A stretch of 64,000 nt of DNA from Microbacterium sp. APC 3901 (GCF_030407765.1 NZ_JASDCU010000003.1:186001-250000), one strand, 5' to 3'. Positions 8,602-20,358 are shown, numbered from the stretch's first letter. Notes: generated by a model not told the origin, from the letters alone. Numbers and translations are program-made.

Positions 8602-8867
8602 CGACGGGAAGTTCCCCAGACCTCCGGGAAACTCGCCTCGTTCGCCTGTCGCCACAGCGCCATGCGTCTGGCTTCTTCCGACTGCTCGGCGAGATACTCC
8701 GACAGACTCGATTCCTCGATGCGCCATCTGGCCGGTGCCCCGAGCTTGCATCCGCGCAGTCGCCCCTCGTACACGAGTTCGACCACCTCGTCGACCTCGA
8801 TGCTCAGCAGCTCCGCCACCTGCGCCGGAGCGAGGAAGCCTTGCGCGGGCTGAGAGGAATGAGGCAT
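8589..8867 (-). CDS. excisionase/BldC-like helix-turn-helix DNA-binding protein
   Basis: A 92-residue protein with a MerR-like winged HTH of the HTH_17 type: LAPAQVAELLSIEVDEVVELVYEGRLRGCKLG is followed by the wing ARWRIEESSLSEYL (about residues 10-58). The charged C-terminal helix has no recognised role. AGGAGGAG lies about 9 nt before the ATG at 8867. Such proteins sit beside Flp/Tad-type SAF and CpaE-like genes in many Actinobacteria, and the next two genes here are of those kinds. Its regulatory target is unknown; a role in phage excision is unlikely because no phage genes are present. Confidence 0.85.
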   Translation of the reverse strand: MPHSSQPAQGFLAPAQVAELLSIEVDEVVELVYEGRLRGCKLGAPARWRIEESSLSEYLAEQSEEARRMALWRQANEASFPEVWGTSRRHGI

Positions 8868-8964
8868 GCTCCCATTCTCCTCCTGCCGTGGCGGAGCGCC
8901 AGGTCCGATCCGATGCTGTGGATAAGTCTCGAGCAGTCGCACCGATTTCTGTGACCATGTCGGC

Positions 8965-9585
8965 ATGAGCAAGTTCGTCCGTTCCCGCCGCGCCGTCTGG
9001 GGCGACGCGCGCTTCCTGATCGGCATCGCCGTCGTCGCGTTGTCGATCGGCGGCGTGTGGGCCGTCGTCTCCTCTTCCGGCACCACGACCCCTGTGCTTC
9101 AGGCGACGCGCACGATCGCGCTCGGTGAACCGCTCGTGTCGGCCGACTTCCAGGTCGTCGAAGTCGGCCTCGGCACTGTCACCGACCGCTACCTCGCGCC
9201 GCAGGAACTCCGACCCGGCCAGGTCGCGTCCCGCACGCTCTTCGAAGGCGAGCTCCTGGCGACCTCAGCCGCCGAGGACGCCGGCTCCGACAGGACGACC
9301 ACGATCGTGGTCGAGAGCAGTACGGGGATCCCGGCTGAGGTCGCCCCGGGGAGCATCATCGAGCTCTGGCACTCGCCACCGGCCGGCGATGACGGCAGTC
9401 AGAGTCCCCCACGTATCCTCGTGGCCGACGCGATCGTCGCATCGGTCACGACGACGGAGGGGATGCTCGCCGCAGAGGGCGCCACCGCAGAGGTCGTGAT
9501 CGATCGAGCAGATGTCGCTGAGGTGCTGGCAGCGATCACCGGAGGCTCTGTGCTCTCGGTCGTGCCGATCGGTTCGACCTCATGA
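8965..9585 (+). CDS. SAF-domain protein (CpaB/RcpC-like, pilus-assembly type)
   Basis: A 206-residue protein with one N-terminal membrane helix (about residues 18-38) followed by a SAF domain: ATRTIALGEPLVSADFQVVEVG, then RPGQVASRTLFEGELL. This is the RcpC/CpaB pattern seen in Flp pilus assembly, although other tad genes are not in the window. The remainder is extracytoplasmic beta structure. It overlaps the following CpaE-like ATPase by 4 nt (ATGA), so the two are an operon. The actual partner of the pair in Microbacteriaceae is not known. Confidence 0.82.
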   Translation: MSKFVRSRRAVWGDARFLIGIAVVALSIGGVWAVVSSSGTTTPVLQATRTIALGEPLVSADFQVVEVGLGTVTDRYLAPQELRPGQVASRTLFEGELLATSAAEDAGSDRTTTIVVESSTGIPAEVAPGSIIELWHSPPAGDDGSQSPPRILVADAIVASVTTTEGMLAAEGATAEVVIDRADVAEVLAAITGGSVLSVVPIGSTS

Positions 9586-10823
9586 CATCGGTCATCATCG
9601 CCGTGCCGGCAGCCCGCGCACGCGTCTTGGCCGACGAGCTGGAGATGGAGGGCATCAGTGTGCTCTCCATCGTCCAGCCGAGCGGGATACTCCCTCTGCC
9701 CGCAGGCGTCGATGCCGCCATCGTCGCCGCCAGCCGTTCGGTTCTGACGCTCGAGCTCATCGCCGAGTGCGACAGGGCGGGTGTGCGGATCCTGCCGCTC
9801 GGCGACGGCGACAGCAGGCTGCTCGGGCGTTACGGACTCGCCACCGCACTCCCGACGGACGCGAGCGGCTGGGAGGTCGCGGCAGCACTGACCGCTGACA
9901 TCCCCGACACCGGCGAGCGTGCCGCGTCGCCTCCACATCGCGTGACGGCCGTGTGGGGCCCATCCGGAGCACCGGGAAGATCGACCATCGCGATCCAGCT
10001 CGCCGTCGAACTCTGCCGGACGGGTCGGCGCACCGCCCTGGTGGATGCCGACACCGTCGCACCGGCACTGGCGCTGCTTCTCGGACTGAGTGACGACGCG
10101 CCCGGCATCGCCGCCGCGTGCCGACGCGCTGAACTCGGCGCGCTCGACTCGGCCGAGCTCACACGTCTCGCGACGATCCTCGAGACCAGCGCCGGAGAGA
10201 TCGAGGTCCTCGGCGGCATCAATCGCCCCGGACGCTGGCCGGAGCTGGGAGCCCGCCGCCTGCAGACAACTCTGCGCGCCTGCCGCAGCTGGGCGGAGGA
10301 GACCGTCGTCGACGTGGGGAGCGCCTTCGACGCAGACGATGAAGCCACCTACGACCTCACCGGACCGCGCCGTCACGCGGCGACGGTCGCGGTGCTGCAG
10401 GAGGCGGATTCGATCATCGCGGTCGCGTCAGCAGACCCCCTCGGCATCAGTCGCTTCGTGAGAGAACATGCCGAGCTCCGAAGGCTCACGACCCCCACGC
10501 CCATCAGGGTCGTCGTGAACCGGGTGCGGCCAGGCACCTTGGGCATCGACGCGCGTGGTCAGATCCGGCGTACTCTCGAGAGATTCGCCGGCATCACAGA
10601 CATCGCATTCCTGCCGTTCGATCAGCGCGCCGCTGATTCCGCTCTGCTGCACGCCCGGCCGATGGCGGACCTCACCCCGCGTTCGACCCTGGTCGCCGGC
10701 GTGCGTCGCATCGCAGAGACGTATGGCTCTGCGGCGTCGCAGCCGTCTACTGGCGGTAGCTCGAGAGGAAGTTCCCGAGTCGCTCGACGGCTTCTGCGAG
10801 CACGCGAGGCTCGGGAAGCGTGA
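9582..10823 (+). CDS. CpaE/MinD-like P-loop ATPase with altered Walker A
   Basis: A 413-residue protein with a receiver-like N-terminal region (1-115) and a MinD/ParA-type ATPase domain (from about 120). The P-loop reads WGPSGAPGRSTIA: arginine takes the place of the usual Walker lysine, and the first signature lysine of the deviant motif is absent. ALVDADTVAPAL supplies the A' aspartates. CpaE proteins localise Tad/Flp pilus machinery; the operon partner is the SAF protein. The last 25 codons, low-complexity Ser/Arg-rich, overlap the 3' end of the convergent aminotransferase by 77 nt, an unusually long antisense overlap. Confidence 0.82.
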   Translation: MTSVIIAVPAARARVLADELEMEGISVLSIVQPSGILPLPAGVDAAIVAASRSVLTLELIAECDRAGVRILPLGDGDSRLLGRYGLATALPTDASGWEVAAALTADIPDTGERAASPPHRVTAVWGPSGAPGRSTIAIQLAVELCRTGRRTALVDADTVAPALALLLGLSDDAPGIAAACRRAELGALDSAELTRLATILETSAGEIEVLGGINRPGRWPELGARRLQTTLRACRSWAEETVVDVGSAFDADDEATYDLTGPRRHAATVAVLQEADSIIAVASADPLGISRFVREHAELRRLTTPTPIRVVVNRVRPGTLGIDARGQIRRTLERFAGITDIAFLPFDQRAADSALLHARPMADLTPRSTLVAGVRRIAETYGSAASQPSTGGSSRGSSRVARRLLRAREAREA

Positions 10824-11973
10824 CCAGCCTGAGGTGATCGGGCGTCGGCCAGTTGAAGCCGGTTCCCTGCACGAGCAGGATGTGCTCGGAGACCAGCAGG
10901 TCGTAGACCAGCTTCGCATCATCCCTGATCTCGTGCACATCGGGATCGAGACGAGGGAAGGCGTACAGGGCGCCGACAGGCTTGACGCAGGAGACGCCAG
11001 GTATCGACTCGAGCCCTTCCCATGCGATGTCCCGCTGCTCGTGCAGACGTCCGGTCGGAGCGATCAGGGAATCGATGGACTGCACTCCCCCGAGAGCCGC
11101 CTGCACCGCATACTGCGCGGGCACGTTCGGGCAGAGGCGCGTGGATGCGAGCAGGTTGATCCCCTCGAGGAAACCCTTCGCATGGTCCTGCGGCCCGGTG
11201 ATCACCAGCCAGCCTGACCGGAATCCGGCGACTCGATACGTCTTGGAGAGTCCGTTGAAGGTGAGGCACAGAAGATCGGGCGCCAATGTGGCCGTCGGGA
11301 TGTGCACGGCACCATCGAACAGGATGCGATCGTAGATCTCGTCGGAGAGCAGCAGCAGCTGGTTCTCTCTCGCGATCTGAACCATCCCCTCGAGGACCTC
11401 GCGAGAGTAGACGACGCCGGTCGGATTGTTGGGGTTGATGATCACGAGGGCTTTGGTGCGAGGAGTGATCTTCGACCGGATGTCCTCGAGGTCGGGTTGC
11501 CAGCCGTTGTCCTCATCGCAGAGGTAATGCACCGGAGTGCCGTCAGCCAGACTCGTCATGGCGGTCCACAGCGGATAGTCGGGTGCCGGGATGAGCACCT
11601 CATCGCCCTCGTCGAGAAGCGCCTGCATCGTCATCGTGATGAGCTCGGACACACCGTTGCCGAGGAACACGTCTTCGGGATCGAACCGGGGGAACCCGGG
11701 GATCTCCTCGTATCGGCTGACCACGGCCCGGCGCGCCGAGATGATCCCCTTGCTGTCGCTGTACCCGTGCGCGGTCGGAAGCGCCGCGAGCATGTCGTGC
11801 ACGATCTGGTGCGGCGCCTCGAAACCGAAGATCGCAGGGTTGCCCGTGTTGAGCTTGAGGATCCGGTGCCCCTCGGCCTCGAGCCGCGCCGCCTCGACGA
11901 GCGTGTTTCCACGGATCTCGTACAGGACGTTCTTGAGCTTCGACGACTGGTCGAAGTGGCGCGTTGGTGTCAT
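10747..11973 (-). CDS. alaA: PLP-dependent aminotransferase, alanine aminotransferase (AlaA) type
   Basis: A 408-residue fold-type I aminotransferase. The PLP lysine sits in GLSKTYRVAGFRSGW, with INPNNPTG, SDEIYDR and PAPDYPLW elsewhere, as in the class that converts glutamate and pyruvate to alanine and 2-oxoglutarate. Length and motif order are those of actinobacterial AlaA/AspC homologues. TAGGCT (11980-11985) lies 6 nt before the ATG, so the mRNA may be leaderless; the matching -35 area falls inside the secA terminator hairpin. The exact substrate is an inference from family resemblance. Confidence 0.9.
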   Translation of the reverse strand: MTPTRHFDQSSKLKNVLYEIRGNTLVEAARLEAEGHRILKLNTGNPAIFGFEAPHQIVHDMLAALPTAHGYSDSKGIISARRAVVSRYEEIPGFPRFDPEDVFLGNGVSELITMTMQALLDEGDEVLIPAPDYPLWTAMTSLADGTPVHYLCDEDNGWQPDLEDIRSKITPRTKALVIINPNNPTGVVYSREVLEGMVQIARENQLLLLSDEIYDRILFDGAVHIPTATLAPDLLCLTFNGLSKTYRVAGFRSGWLVITGPQDHAKGFLEGINLLASTRLCPNVPAQYAVQAALGGVQSIDSLIAPTGRLHEQRDIAWEGLESIPGVSCVKPVGALYAFPRLDPDVHEIRDDAKLVYDLLVSEHILLVQGTGFNWPTPDHLRLVTLPEPRVLAEAVERLGNFLSSYRQ

Positions 11974-11994
11974 TGCGCAAGCCTACAATGACGC

Positions 11995-12034
11995 GAAGAG
12001 AGGGGCCGGTCCATCCGGACCGGCCCCTCTCTTC
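11995..12034. terminator. terminator hairpin after secA
   Basis: An 18-bp inverted repeat (arms 11995-12012 and 12017-12034, loop ATCC). It lies 10 nt past the secA stop on the minus strand and just upstream of the aminotransferase promoter, so it should insulate the two same-strand genes. Confidence 0.85.
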
Positions 12035-12044
12035 ATACGCCCTG

Positions 12045-14852
<2,808 letters not shown>

Positions 14853-15016
14853 AGATGTCATCTCCCTGTCGATGGTTCCGGCGGCGCCGCTCGTCGGGCG
14901 CGTGCCAGGCATACCTTGTCATGTTACCCGTGCGTGACCTGCACGTCGTCTGCATGGCGCGCCGCCAAGACGTTTCCGAGTATGTATATATTGATCCACG
15001 ACACAGGGAGGTCCAC

Positions 15017-15619
15017 ATGTCGGTCAGACAGAGTCTGCTCGCGATCCTGGCGCAGGGCCCCTGCTACGGCCATCAGCTGCGCCACGAGTTCGACCGACGC
15101 ACCGGTTCGGTCTGGCCGCTCAACGTCGGTCAGATCTACAACACGCTCGAGCGGCTCGAGCGCGACGGACTCGTCGAGCGTGGAGCGGCCGATCCGCACG
15201 GCCACGTGTACTGGCAGATCACCGACATCGGGGCATCCGAGGTCGACCGGTGGCTGGCGTCCCCCGTCGCACGCAGCCAGACCACACGCGACGAGCTCGC
15301 GATCAAGCTCGCAGTCTCGGCGACGCTTCCGGGCGCGGATGCGACCCGCGTGATCGCGACCCAGCGTGCGGCGTCGGAGAAGCACCTCGGGGAACTCACC
15401 GCGGCACGGGAAGCCCGTGAGGACGACAGCCCGCAGGGGCTCGCGTGGTCGCTCGTGATCGACTCGATGATCTTCACCGCCCAGGCCGAGCTCCGCTGGC
15501 TGGACCATGTGCAGACGCGTCTCGCACAGCATCCCCAGCACGCGCTCGCTCTGGAGCTGGCATCCGAGCGACCGAAACGCGGCCGCCCGGCGAGGGCGGG
15601 AGCGGCGGCGCTGGTCTGA
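15017..15619 (+). CDS. PadR-family transcriptional regulator
   Basis: A 200-residue regulator: N-terminal winged HTH (SVRQSLLAILAQGPCYGHQL, then LNVGQIYNTLERLERDGLVER) and a C-terminal helical dimerisation domain of the Vir_act_alpha_C type. GGGAGG lies 6 nt before the ATG at 15017. PadR repressors usually control a neighbouring efflux pump or enzyme, but none is adjacent: secA is divergent and the next gene is a coiled-coil protein with its own -10. An AT-rich patch at 14981-14993, unusual for this genome, may hold the -10 and operator. Confidence 0.87.
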   Translation: MSVRQSLLAILAQGPCYGHQLRHEFDRRTGSVWPLNVGQIYNTLERLERDGLVERGAADPHGHVYWQITDIGASEVDRWLASPVARSQTTRDELAIKLAVSATLPGADATRVIATQRAASEKHLGELTAAREAREDDSPQGLAWSLVIDSMIFTAQAELRWLDHVQTRLAQHPQHALALELASERPKRGRPARAGAAALV

Positions 15620-15682
15620 GCGGAGTTCGCCTGGAGCGTATGCACAGCCTGGGCTGCCGCCCGGGAAACTAGGATCAGTCCT

Positions 15683-17020
15683 ATGGCTGGAATATGGGGC
15701 AGACGCAAGCGCGAGCAGGAACAACTCGCCGCACAGGACGCCGACCTGGCTCGCCGTGCAGAGCAGGCGCTCGTGTCTGCGGACGAGCGCATCAGGAGCA
15801 CCTCCGACGAGTTGGCGTTCGCCGAGGCCGAGCTCGGCGAGCAGCTGACTCGGGACCTGAAGAAGGCGCTGAGCGCCGTGCGCACTCACCTGCGCGAGGC
15901 TTTCCAGCTCCACCAGCTCAACCACGATGAGATCCCCGACACGCCCGAGGAGCTCCGCACCCGCAACGCCCGGATCATGCAGCTGTGCGATTGGGCGCAG
16001 GATCTGCTCGACGAGAAGACATCGGACCTTGCGACATCGATCTCGAAGGTGCGCCGAGCACCCGAGGTGATCGCCCAGGTGCGAGCGGATGCCGAGACGT
16101 TGAGCGCGCGGATCCCCCACACCAACGAGACCGTCGCCCGTCTCTCCTCTCGCTACTCGGAATCGGCGATGCACCAGATCACAGCCAGCGCAGCGGAAGC
16201 CGAGCAGCTGATCGCCTTCGCCACTCACGGCGCCTCCGTCTCCGAGCGGCGTCGCGCCGCCAAGCAGAACGAGGAGGCGAATCTCGCCCTCGAGACCGCC
16301 ACCGAGGCGACGCGCCGCGCTTCCGCTCTGCTCGATGCCGTGGAGGATTTCGAGATCGAGGCGCTGCGTGCGGAGTCGACCCTCGCCGAGGTCGTCGCGG
16401 ACTCCCGCAACGACCTCATCGCGGCACGCACCGCTCCGCAGGTGCCGGCCGTCGCTGCGGCTGTCTCCGCCCTGCAGGACGCTCTCAGCGCGCTGTCGCC
16501 CGCCGGCTCGCCCGGAGACCCCTTCGCGGAGCTGTCGCAGCTGCGCGAGGCGAACACCGCCCTCGATGACGCGATCGCCACCGCCCGCCACCGTGAAGCA
16601 CACCCGCTGCCCAGCATCCAGCAGGTGCAGCACGCGATCGACGATGCGGACCGTCAGCTGGGTGTCGCCCGCGGACTCATCGCCGGACACCGCGGCTGGA
16701 TCGGCGCGGATGCCCGCACTCGCCTCGCAGAAGCCGAGAGACTGCGCGTCGACCTCTCGGATCTGCTTCCGGCGGAGGAGACCCGTGACGAGGCGTTGGT
16801 CAGCGCTCGGCGCGTGGCGCACCTCGCCTCGGAGGCGCTGCAGCTCGCTCAGCGTGACATCGATTCCTCCCGCCCGCAGGACCAGGGGTGGGGCGGCGGT
16901 GACGGCTGGGGCGGCGGCGGCTGGAGCGGCGGCGGCCGACGCGGCGGGGGCAGCGACGTCGCATCCGGGATTCTGGGCGGTCTCGTCATCGGAAGCATCC
17001 TCGACGGGATCTTCGACTGA
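15683..17020 (+). CDS. coiled-coil protein with Gly-rich C-terminus, resembling the tail of TPM-domain proteins
   Basis: A 445-residue, mostly helical protein rich in Ala, Glu and Arg. It ends in a Gly/Trp tract (GWGGGDGWGGGGWSGGG) and a hydrophobic SGILGGLVIGSILDGIFD tail. This layout matches the C-terminal half of actinobacterial TPM_phosphatase proteins, but here the signal peptide, TPM domain and membrane helix are missing and the protein starts MAGIWGRRKREQEQ. TAGGAT (15670-15675) sits 7 nt before the ATG, so the short form seems to be the real product rather than a fragment. Function unknown. Confidence 0.8.
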   Translation: MAGIWGRRKREQEQLAAQDADLARRAEQALVSADERIRSTSDELAFAEAELGEQLTRDLKKALSAVRTHLREAFQLHQLNHDEIPDTPEELRTRNARIMQLCDWAQDLLDEKTSDLATSISKVRRAPEVIAQVRADAETLSARIPHTNETVARLSSRYSESAMHQITASAAEAEQLIAFATHGASVSERRRAAKQNEEANLALETATEATRRASALLDAVEDFEIEALRAESTLAEVVADSRNDLIAARTAPQVPAVAAAVSALQDALSALSPAGSPGDPFAELSQLREANTALDDAIATARHREAHPLPSIQQVQHAIDDADRQLGVARGLIAGHRGWIGADARTRLAEAERLRVDLSDLLPAEETRDEALVSARRVAHLASEALQLAQRDIDSSRPQDQGWGGGDGWGGGGWSGGGRRGGGSDVASGILGGLVIGSILDGIFD

Positions 17021-17036
17021 ACCACATGATCAGGAC

Positions 17037-17078
17037 ATGACGACGGCCCGGCTCCATCTGGAACCGGGCCGTCGTCAT
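17037..17078. terminator. bidirectional terminator hairpin
   Basis: A 19-bp stem (arms 17037-17055 and 17060-17078) with one mismatch and loop ATCT, between the convergent coiled-coil gene and hpf. It should stop transcription from both sides. Confidence 0.85.
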
Positions 17079-17084
17079 ATCGAC

Positions 17085-17741
17085 TCAGGAGGCGAGCGCC
17101 TCAGTGGGCGGAGCCTGGGTCTCGAGCGCGATCACACCGTAGTCCCAGCCCTTGCGTCGGTAGACGACGCTCGGGTGGTCGGTGCGTACGTCGACGAACA
17201 GGAAGAAGTCGTGTCCGACCAGCTCCATCCGGTCGACGGCCTCTTCGACGGTCATCCATTCCGCTCCGAAGTTCTTGGTGCGGATGACCACCGGCGAGTA
17301 GACCTCGTCGTCATCGTTCTGGATCGGCACAGTGCCCGTCGCGACCGCGCGAAGGACCTCCACGGATGCCGGCTGGACGTCGATGCCCTCAAGCGCACCG
17401 CTCTCCTTCTCGAAGTGCGCCCCACGCGGATGCTGGCGTCCGTCGACTCGCTTCTCCTTGGCCCGGCGAAGCTGTTCGGCCATCTTGTCGACGGCCATGT
17501 CGAGCGCGACGAACTTGTCTCCGTCCGTAGCCTCGGCTCGTACGACAGGGCCCTTGCTGACCAGCGTCAGCTCGACGGTCTCATCGGGCACATGACCGTT
17601 GCGGTACACCCGGTGGGTGACCTTGACATCCAGCCGTTGCGCACGTGACGCGAACGTCTGGATCTTGGCGATCTTCTCTTCGACAACGGTGCGGAATCGG
17701 TCGGTGATACCCACCCCGACGCCAACGATGCTCGTTTCCAT
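17085..17741 (-). CDS. hpf: long-form ribosome hibernation promoting factor
   Basis: A 218-residue long HPF. Residues 1-105 form the S30AE domain (METSIVGVGVGITDRFRTVVEEKI at the start) that sits in the 30S decoding region; residues about 155-218 are the C-terminal dimerisation domain (WMTVEEAVDRMELVGHDFFLFVD) that joins two 70S ribosomes into 100S dimers. AAGGAGG 5 nt before the ATG at 17741 fixes the start over a longer reading frame from 17804. The gene sits between secA and comF, as in mycobacteria. Confidence 0.95.
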   Translation of the reverse strand: METSIVGVGVGITDRFRTVVEEKIAKIQTFASRAQRLDVKVTHRVYRNGHVPDETVELTLVSKGPVVRAEATDGDKFVALDMAVDKMAEQLRRAKEKRVDGRQHPRGAHFEKESGALEGIDVQPASVEVLRAVATGTVPIQNDDDEVYSPVVIRTKNFGAEWMTVEEAVDRMELVGHDFFLFVDVRTDHPSVVYRRKGWDYGVIALETQAPPTEALAS

Positions 17742-17835
17742 TGCTGCCTCCTTGTCCCGGTCCTCCCGGCCAAGGGCGGACCGTGGTCGCCTTGTGACCC
17801 CCAACGGTAGTCCGCCTGACCTCGGATGTCACGGG

Positions 17836-18528
17836 TCATTTGCTGCGTGTCTCCGATGGGTTCGCATTCCGTTCCCCGAGACGGGGTGTCGCGGCGAGCG
17901 CGACCGCCGACACCACCCGCACCCCGGCGTCTCGCAGCGTGCGAGCCGCTTCGTCGAACGTCGCTCCCGAGGTCACGACGTCGTCGACCAGCACGACTGC
18001 ACGGCCCCCGGGCTTCGGTCGCGATCGCATGCTCCCCCGCACGTTCTCCGCCCTGCTCGCCGAGTCGAGTCCGCGCTGATCCGTCCGTCGGCCCGCAGAC
18101 ACGAGCAGGCGATCGGCCACCGAACCGGCTCGACGAATCAGCAACTCGGGCACACGGTAGCCTCTCCGTCGGAACGCGCTCCGCGACGTCGGAATCGGCA
18201 CCAGGCGCACCGGATCATCGATCGCGGCCTGTTCCTCGTCGACGACGGCGAGAACCTCCCGCAACGCCGCTCCGAGCGGGCGCGCGAGCATCGTCTCGCC
18301 GTCGTCCTTGAGTCTGCGGATGCACCGGGCTGCGATCGACTCGAACGGCATGGCAGCGCGGACGAGCAGTCCCGCCGGCGTGCGTCGCACGAGGGGCGCG
18401 GCCCGGATGCTCTGCCGGCATGCGTCGCACAGCAGCGTCTCGGGCCGGTCGCACCCGGCGCAGGTCGCTGCGAGCAGCAGAGCGAGCACCTCGACGCCGA
18501 TGGCGTGGGCATGCGGATGCGACGGCAT
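17836..18528 (-). CDS. comF: ComF-family phosphoribosyltransferase-like protein
   Basis: A 230-residue protein with an N-terminal double zinc-knuckle (CAGCDRPETLLCDAC, about residues 23-37) and a C-terminal PRTase fold with the PRPP loop VVLVDDVVTSGATFDEA. ComF proteins take part in DNA uptake in competent bacteria; in Actinobacteria their role is undefined. The start at ATG 18528 is the first sensible methionine before the zinc knuckle; the longer in-frame extension looks non-coding. It lies between lpqB and hpf on the same strand. Confidence 0.88.
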   Translation of the reverse strand: MPSHPHAHAIGVEVLALLLAATCAGCDRPETLLCDACRQSIRAAPLVRRTPAGLLVRAAMPFESIAARCIRRLKDDGETMLARPLGAALREVLAVVDEEQAAIDDPVRLVPIPTSRSAFRRRGYRVPELLIRRAGSVADRLLVSAGRRTDQRGLDSASRAENVRGSMRSRPKPGGRAVVLVDDVVTSGATFDEAARTLRDAGVRVVSAVALAATPRLGERNANPSETRSK

Positions 18529-18636
18529 CCGTCGATCCTGTCGCCCCGAGCCTGCGCGTGGATCGCAGACCACGACGGAACACGGACGCTGTGAGGACTC
18601 CGCCCGCACCGACCTGCTGTGCAGAGCCAGTCGAGC

Positions 18637-20358
18637 TCAGTGACCGGCTCTGGTGGCGAGAAGAGAGACTCCGGTGATCGACTCGCTCCACGCCGACCCG
18701 GTTCGCGCGAACACGGCGCCGTCCGCGCCCAGAACCCGCAGGCCGGTGGCGGCTCGCGAGCCGGCCATCGACACCGCGCCCGTCGGAGCGACTTCGGCCG
18801 CTCCCGGTCCTCCCACGACCTGCGTGACGACCATCCCGTCGGTGGGGTCCGTCAGGAGGCCCAGGCGGTCGGTTCCCAGCCAGACGAGACCCACCGCGCT
18901 GTCTTCGAGCTGTGCCAGTGGCTCAGTCGGGCCGAGTTCGGTGGGCAGTCCCGTCTCGTCGCGGATCACCGACGAGACGACGATCCAGCGCTCGCCTCCG
19001 ACCACGACGACTGCAGCCACCCTGGCACCGTCGGCCGACACTCGGATGGCGGAGACCGATGACGCGTCTGGCCACGCGTTCGCGATCGCCTGCGGGGCGA
19101 CGTCGCTGCCGATCGCCTGCAGAGAGGCCGGCGCATTCGACGGCACCGACCAGGTGAAGTCGTAGGGGTCCATCGACGGCCGCACCAGCGCCGGCCGCGC
19201 ATCGAGTTCGTCGAAGCCGCCATCGCCGGCGAGCCAGACGTGCCCGTCGATCAGCTGCACGGCTGCATGCGAGCTGTCCGCCGACACATCGATCGCCGTG
19301 ACGGGCTGACCCGCGTTCAGGATCTGATCCGTGACGCCGGGGATCGGGGTGATCTCACCGCCCACCAGCATCCCGAACGTCCCGTCCTTGACGACGAGAC
19401 TGCCGGCATCAGCCGTGTCGGTCGCGACCTCGACGACGCCGGCCTCCAGCGCCCGGCCGTCGACCGTGAATCGCACCTGATCGATCTGCACCCCCGCAGC
19501 GACGAGGGTGGCTTGAAGCTGCGTGCGCATGCGTGCGAGGGTCGTCGGTTCGATGCTGAGCGCGGCGCGGTTCAGCGCGACTTCGGCGATCTGATCCGGG
19601 TCGATCGGCACGGCGTCACGGGCGAGCTGGACCTCCTGGGGGAAGGCACTCTGCACCGCCGGGTCGAGCCACGGGCTCGGCGCACCGCCGATCAGGGACT
19701 GGGCGATGGTCGTGGCCACCGTCGCGCGTCTGGGGAACCAGCGCACATCGGGCACGAGACGCTCCCACGCCTGGTCGAAGTACTGCAGCGCGTAGTCGTC
19801 GTAGACCCGAGAGAACCTCGATTCGTCGATCACGACGCCGTCAGGAGCCTCGGCGATCCGCCACTGGCCCTTCGTGCGCTCGACCACGAAGGCCGAGTTC
19901 GACGCTCCGAAAGCCTCGGAATACGCTCCGGTCGCATCGACACTCGCCACCTGGTCGAACGCGACCCGCACCTCCGCCGTATCGCCATCGTCCGCCTCGT
20001 CATCGGCGTCCTCGATGCTCGAGGTGAAGGAGCGTGTCGCGGAACTCACGTCGATCGACACCCCGGTGTTCGGGCGCCAGGTCGATGCGAGCTCGGGGGT
20101 GAGGAAGCTCCGAGCCGTGTTCCAGTTGTCCGCGGGTGTGATCGCGGCCTCCATGAACCCCTCGACGATCGCCGCGGGACCCGCTCCGTCCACCGGCCCC
20201 GAGGCCAGCGGCAGGAAGTCCTGAACCTCAGGAGAGGCACCGAGGGGCTTGCCGGGCTGCGCATCTCCGGTCGTGGGAAGCCCCGTGCACGCGGACAGGA
20301 CGAGTGCAACGGCCGCGATCGCGAGTCCGCGCAGCGTTCGAGGACTACGGGACGTCAT
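18637..20358 (-). CDS. lpqB: lipoprotein LpqB (MtrAB accessory)
   Basis: A 573-residue lipoprotein with a signal peptide and lipobox LSAC at residues 21-24. The N-terminal region (about 50-200) and a GerMN domain (about 200-330) precede a LpqB beta-propeller domain that reaches the C-terminus. In mycobacteria and Streptomyces LpqB binds the extracellular domain of MtrB and modulates MtrA phosphorylation. The ATG overlaps the mtrB stop by 4 nt, so mtrA-mtrB-lpqB form one coupled operon. Confidence 0.93.
   Translation of the reverse strand: MTSRSPRTLRGLAIAAVALVLSACTGLPTTGDAQPGKPLGASPEVQDFLPLASGPVDGAGPAAIVEGFMEAAITPADNWNTARSFLTPELASTWRPNTGVSIDVSSATRSFTSSIEDADDEADDGDTAEVRVAFDQVASVDATGAYSEAFGASNSAFVVERTKGQWRIAEAPDGVVIDESRFSRVYDDYALQYFDQAWERLVPDVRWFPRRATVATTIAQSLIGGAPSPWLDPAVQSAFPQEVQLARDAVPIDPDQIAEVALNRAALSIEPTTLARMRTQLQATLVAAGVQIDQVRFTVDGRALEAGVVEVATDTADAGSLVVKDGTFGMLVGGEITPIPGVTDQILNAGQPVTAIDVSADSSHAAVQLIDGHVWLAGDGGFDELDARPALVRPSMDPYDFTWSVPSNAPASLQAIGSDVAPQAIANAWPDASSVSAIRVSADGARVAAVVVVGGERWIVVSSVIRDETGLPTELGPTEPLAQLEDSAVGLVWLGTDRLGLLTDPTDGMVVTQVVGGPGAAEVAPTGAVSMAGSRAATGLRVLGADGAVFARTGSAWSESITGVSLLATRAGH

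Noticed and set aside
8589..8867. Phage excisionase
   Set aside because: Although the HTH is excisionase-like, there is no integrase, att site or phage gene nearby, and the context (SAF and CpaE-like genes) is chromosomal.
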